DNA from: JBBRNH01 sp038230415
GTDB lineage: Bacteria; Bacteroidota; Bacteroidia; Cytophagales; Spirosomataceae
NCBI GenBank assembly: GCA_038230415.1
Contig: JBBRNH010000001.1
Location: forward strand, 1 to 64,000
Direction of reading: 5' to 3'
Length of the DNA stretch: 64,000 bases
Each line of letters begins with the position of its first letter. Position 1 is the stretch's first letter. The position numbers and the translations under genes were made by a program. The notes beneath the pieces are model-generated. The model was given only the letters and a program-made list of their open reading frames with translations. It was not told the DNA's origin and searched no databases. Of the stretch, positions 61,872 through 64,000 are shown piece after piece.

Positions 61872-61879
61872 TATTTTTG
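61872..61879 (+). promoter_or_regulatory. Possible -7 box of the MDR gene
   Basis: TATTTTTG lies five bases before the ATG at 61885, so a transcript from it would be almost leaderless. The -33 element is not at a normal distance. Confidence 0.35.
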
Positions 61880-61884
61880 ACTCC

Positions 61885-62856
61885 ATGAAAACCATCCGAT
61901 TTGACCACTACGGCAAACCCGCCGAGATTCTGACCGCCGTTGATACCACACTGCCTGAACCGGGGCCGGACGAAGCACGGATAAAAGTCATCGCCAGCCC
62001 CATAAATCCGTCCGATATTATGTTCGTGCAGAACCTCTACGGTATCCGGCCTCAGTTGCCGTCTGCTGCGGGCTTTGAAGGCATGGGCGTGGTTGATGCC
62101 GTTGGCGAAGGCGTTCAGATTCTGCCCGGTACGCGGGTCAGTTTCACCGGCTTGGGTAGTTGGGGCGAATACGCCATCGCCCACCAGAAAGCCATGATTC
62201 CGGTGCCGGATAGCATGACCGACGAGATTGCGGCCCAGTTGTTTGTGAACCCGTTTACAGCCTACGCGATGGTCAAAAATTCGGGCGTGAAAGCCGGTGA
62301 GTGGCTTATGCTCACGGCGGCAGCGTCGGCGTTTGGCAAATTGGTGATTCAGTTTTGCCAGCGCGAAGGCATCAAAACCATCGGCACCGTTCGGCGAGAC
62401 GACTTAAACGACGACCTCCGCGCCCTGGGTCTGACCGAAATTATCAACACCGAAACCGAAGATATGAGCAAGCGCGTCCGGGACATTACCGACAAACAGG
62501 GCGTATCGGCTATTCTTGATGCCGTTGGCGGCCACACGGCTTCCGAAGCCCTGAAATGTTTAGCAAAAGGCGGAACGCTGTATGTTTATGGCTTGCTGAG
62601 TTTGCAGGATCCGGCCATTAATATCGGCATCATGATTTTTAAAGAACTGACCATCAAAGGGTTCTGGCTTACCGACTGGATGAAAACCGTTGATGCCAAA
62701 ACCCGCGCCGAGGTTGCCCAGAACGTCGTGGCGATGTTATCGTCGGGCGAGATTCAACTCCCCGTTGAAGCTACGTATAACCTCGACCAGATTGCCGAAG
62801 CCGTTGACCACGCCGATAAGCCGGGCCGGTGGGGTAAGATTTTGATAAAACCGTAA
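61885..62856 (+). CDS. Zinc-free MDR-family oxidoreductase (enoyl-reductase-like)
   Basis: A 323-residue medium-chain dehydrogenase/reductase. The GroES-like N-terminal part has ASPINPSDIMFVQ near 38, and AGFEGMGVVDAVGEGV near 65; the Rossmann part has LMLTAAASAFGKLVIQ near 142, in place of the usual GGxGxVG, and VSAILDAVGG near 206. The zinc-binding cysteines are absent, so it belongs to the quinone reductase / 2-enoyl-reductase (MECR-like) branch. The substrate cannot be assigned. It is divergent from the aquaporin gene across a long inverted repeat. Confidence 0.82.
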   Translation: MKTIRFDHYGKPAEILTAVDTTLPEPGPDEARIKVIASPINPSDIMFVQNLYGIRPQLPSAAGFEGMGVVDAVGEGVQILPGTRVSFTGLGSWGEYAIAHQKAMIPVPDSMTDEIAAQLFVNPFTAYAMVKNSGVKAGEWLMLTAAASAFGKLVIQFCQREGIKTIGTVRRDDLNDDLRALGLTEIINTETEDMSKRVRDITDKQGVSAILDAVGGHTASEALKCLAKGGTLYVYGLLSLQDPAINIGIMIFKELTIKGFWLTDWMKTVDAKTRAEVAQNVVAMLSSGEIQLPVEATYNLDQIAEAVDHADKPGRWGKILIKP

Positions 62857-62891
62857 CTGCGTCTCGCTGCCGGATGATGCCCGGAAAACCG

Positions 62892-62899
62892 TATCTTTA
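62892..62899 (+). promoter_or_regulatory. -7-like box of the Uma2 gene at 62922
   Basis: TATCTTTA, one base from the consensus, lies 22 bases before the ATG. It is identical to the box before the Uma2 gene at 35901. Confidence 0.4.
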
Positions 62900-62921
62900 A
62901 CTCAACCAACAACACCCTGTT

Positions 62922-63509
62922 ATGATAGCCGAACAAGTGTATATCAGCCCCGAAGCCTATCTCCGGCAGGAACGCGATGCGGCATTTAAAAGCGAATATA
63001 TCGACGGAGAAATTATTGATATGGCAGGCGCATCAACAAACCACAACGTAATTAAAGAAAACGTTGCCATTCAAATTGGTGTACACGTCAGGACAAGCAG
63101 AAAAGGTTGCCGCAGTATGTCCAGCGATCAGCGTGTGAACGTGCCGACGAACTCGCTCTATGCCTACCCGGACGTGGTGGTGGTTTGCGGCCCGAATGAA
63201 TACCTCGACGAACAGTGCGATACGCTGACTAATCCATTGCTGATTGTGGAGGTCTTATCACCGGGAACGGCGGCTTTTGACCGGGGCGATAAATTTGCGT
63301 TGTATCGGCACTCGGCCACGTTGCGGGAATATGTGTTGGTTGATTCGGAGAAGATACGCGCCGAGGTCTTTCGGAAACACACTGAAGGCTATTGGTTTCT
63401 GGCTGATGAAACTAATGCCGAAACCGAAACCATCACCTTAGCCAGTATTGATTTTCAGTTACCAATGGCGGCTGTCTATGCCGAAACAGAGGGCGTATTC
63501 CGCCGATAA
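62922..63509 (+). CDS. Uma2-family protein
   Basis: A 195-residue Uma2 protein of the canonical type: PEAYLRQERDAAFKSEYIDG near residue 10, DMAGASTNHN near 33, the core AYPDVVVVCGPNEY (near 81), LLIVEVLSPGTAAFDRGDKF (near 105) with the conserved Glu and Lys, and ALYRHSATLREYVLVD. It follows the MDR gene after 65 bases and is followed by the alkane hydroxylase gene after 4 bases, so the latter two may be co-transcribed. Family activity is not established. Confidence 0.88.
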   Translation: MIAEQVYISPEAYLRQERDAAFKSEYIDGEIIDMAGASTNHNVIKENVAIQIGVHVRTSRKGCRSMSSDQRVNVPTNSLYAYPDVVVVCGPNEYLDEQCDTLTNPLLIVEVLSPGTAAFDRGDKFALYRHSATLREYVLVDSEKIRAEVFRKHTEGYWFLADETNAETETITLASIDFQLPMAAVYAETEGVFRR

Positions 63510-63513
63510 AACC

Positions 63514-64000
63514 ATGAACCCACTCAAAAAACTCGCTTTTCTCTGGTCATACAGCCTGTTGGCCGTCATCATCGGTAGTTACTACATCGGTGGCCCGGCC
63601 TATACCTGGCTCGGCGGATTTTATGTGTATGCCATTATCCCGGTGCTTGACGCGCTGACGGGTAAAGACCGCCAGAACGTCGGCCACGATGCCTACGAAG
63701 ACGTACTGAACGACCGCTATTTTGATGTTCTGGTTTACTCATTCGTTTATCTGCAATATGCACTCCTGCTGTGGGGTTGTTATGTGCTGACCTTCAACGA
63801 GTTCACCGTTGGTCAGAGCATCCGGCTGATGATTAGCATCGGGCTGTTTGGCGGCACAATTATCAACATCGCCCACGAACTCGGCCACCGGAGCAGCAAA
63901 ACGGCGCAGTTTCACGCCAAAGCCGGGCTGCTGTCGGTGAGTTATATGCACTTTTTTATCGAGCATAACCGGGGCCATCACGTTCACGTTGCCACACTGA
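63514..64000 (+). CDS. alkB: Alkane 1-monooxygenase AlkB-like (3' partial)
   Basis: The frame opens at the ATG at 63514 and is still open at the window end; 162 residues are visible, versus about 350-400 in the family. Membrane helices near residues 8-30, 32-50, 70-90 and 105-120 are followed by the first histidine box HELGH (His121, His125) and the second EHNRGHHVH (Glu150, His155, His156, His158). Those boxes match di-iron alkane hydroxylases of the AlkB family, integral membrane enzymes that oxidise n-alkanes to alcohols. The third box and the C-terminus lie outside the window. It follows a Uma2 gene by 4 bases. Confidence 0.85.
   Translation, partial: MNPLKKLAFLWSYSLLAVIIGSYYIGGPAYTWLGGFYVYAIIPVLDALTGKDRQNVGHDAYEDVLNDRYFDVLVYSFVYLQYALLLWGCYVLTFNEFTVGQSIRLMISIGLFGGTIINIAHELGHRSSKTAQFHAKAGLLSVSYMHFFIEHNRGHHVHVATL

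Overview
The window looks like chromosome of a moderately GC-rich member of the Bacteroidota, most likely Cytophagales (Spirosoma-like Spirosomataceae); this placement is inference. It rests on repeated TAnnTTTG -7 boxes instead of E. coli-type promoters, absence of clear Shine-Dalgarno sequences, families typical of the phylum (DUF5117-type zinc proteases, TlpA-like thioredoxins with DUF4369-like N-termini, DUF349, tail-fibre-like surface proteins, Uma2 proteins), and short palindromic or heptameric repeats between genes.

Layout. 0-9.7 kb: end of a membrane-type MutS ATPase, a GT39 glycosyltransferase, an initiator tRNA, the ribosome-assembly GTPases Era and Der, an RlpA-like protein, a DUF58 protein, a periplasmic thioredoxin and an ElyC/YdcF-like protein. 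9.7-20.5 kb: five exported enzymes in a row whose families cleave amide bonds (ceramidase-like, gamma-glutamyltransferase, amidase, penicillin-acylase type, D-aminoacylase), the last fused to a cytidine-deaminase-like domain and followed by a sodium/solute symporter. 20.5-32 kb: RecQ, arabinose-5-phosphate isomerase, two large metallopeptidases and a 1145-residue secreted beta-helix protein. 32-35 kb: hisH-(four-helix-bundle gene)-hisA-hisF, with a purine-rich repeat around the inserted gene. 35-40 kb: class IV aminotransferase, Uma2, an orphan HigA-like protein, EttA, DUF349 and MazG-like proteins.

40-56 kb is a surface-polysaccharide locus on the minus strand. It runs wza-like, wzz-like, gmd, wzx-like, FkbM methyltransferase, glycosyltransferases, wzy-like and a pectate-lyase-3 beta-helix protein, followed by a repeat-rich surface protein and another glycosyltransferase. 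From wzx to the beta-helix gene (about 43.3-51.4 kb) the DNA is clearly AT-richer than its surroundings, as expected of an exchangeable antigen cassette. No initiating sugar transferase or tyrosine kinase is present here.

56-64 kb holds secA with a structured leader, three further Uma2 genes around an aquaglyceroporin and an MDR oxidoreductase, and the start of an AlkB alkane hydroxylase that runs off the window.

No CRISPR array, transposase, integrase or rRNA was seen. The most unusual points are the aminoacylase-deaminase fusion within the amide-hydrolase island, the four-helix-bundle gene embedded in the his operon with flanking repeats, the dispersed palindrome and heptamer families, and the four Uma2 genes sharing a similar promoter box.
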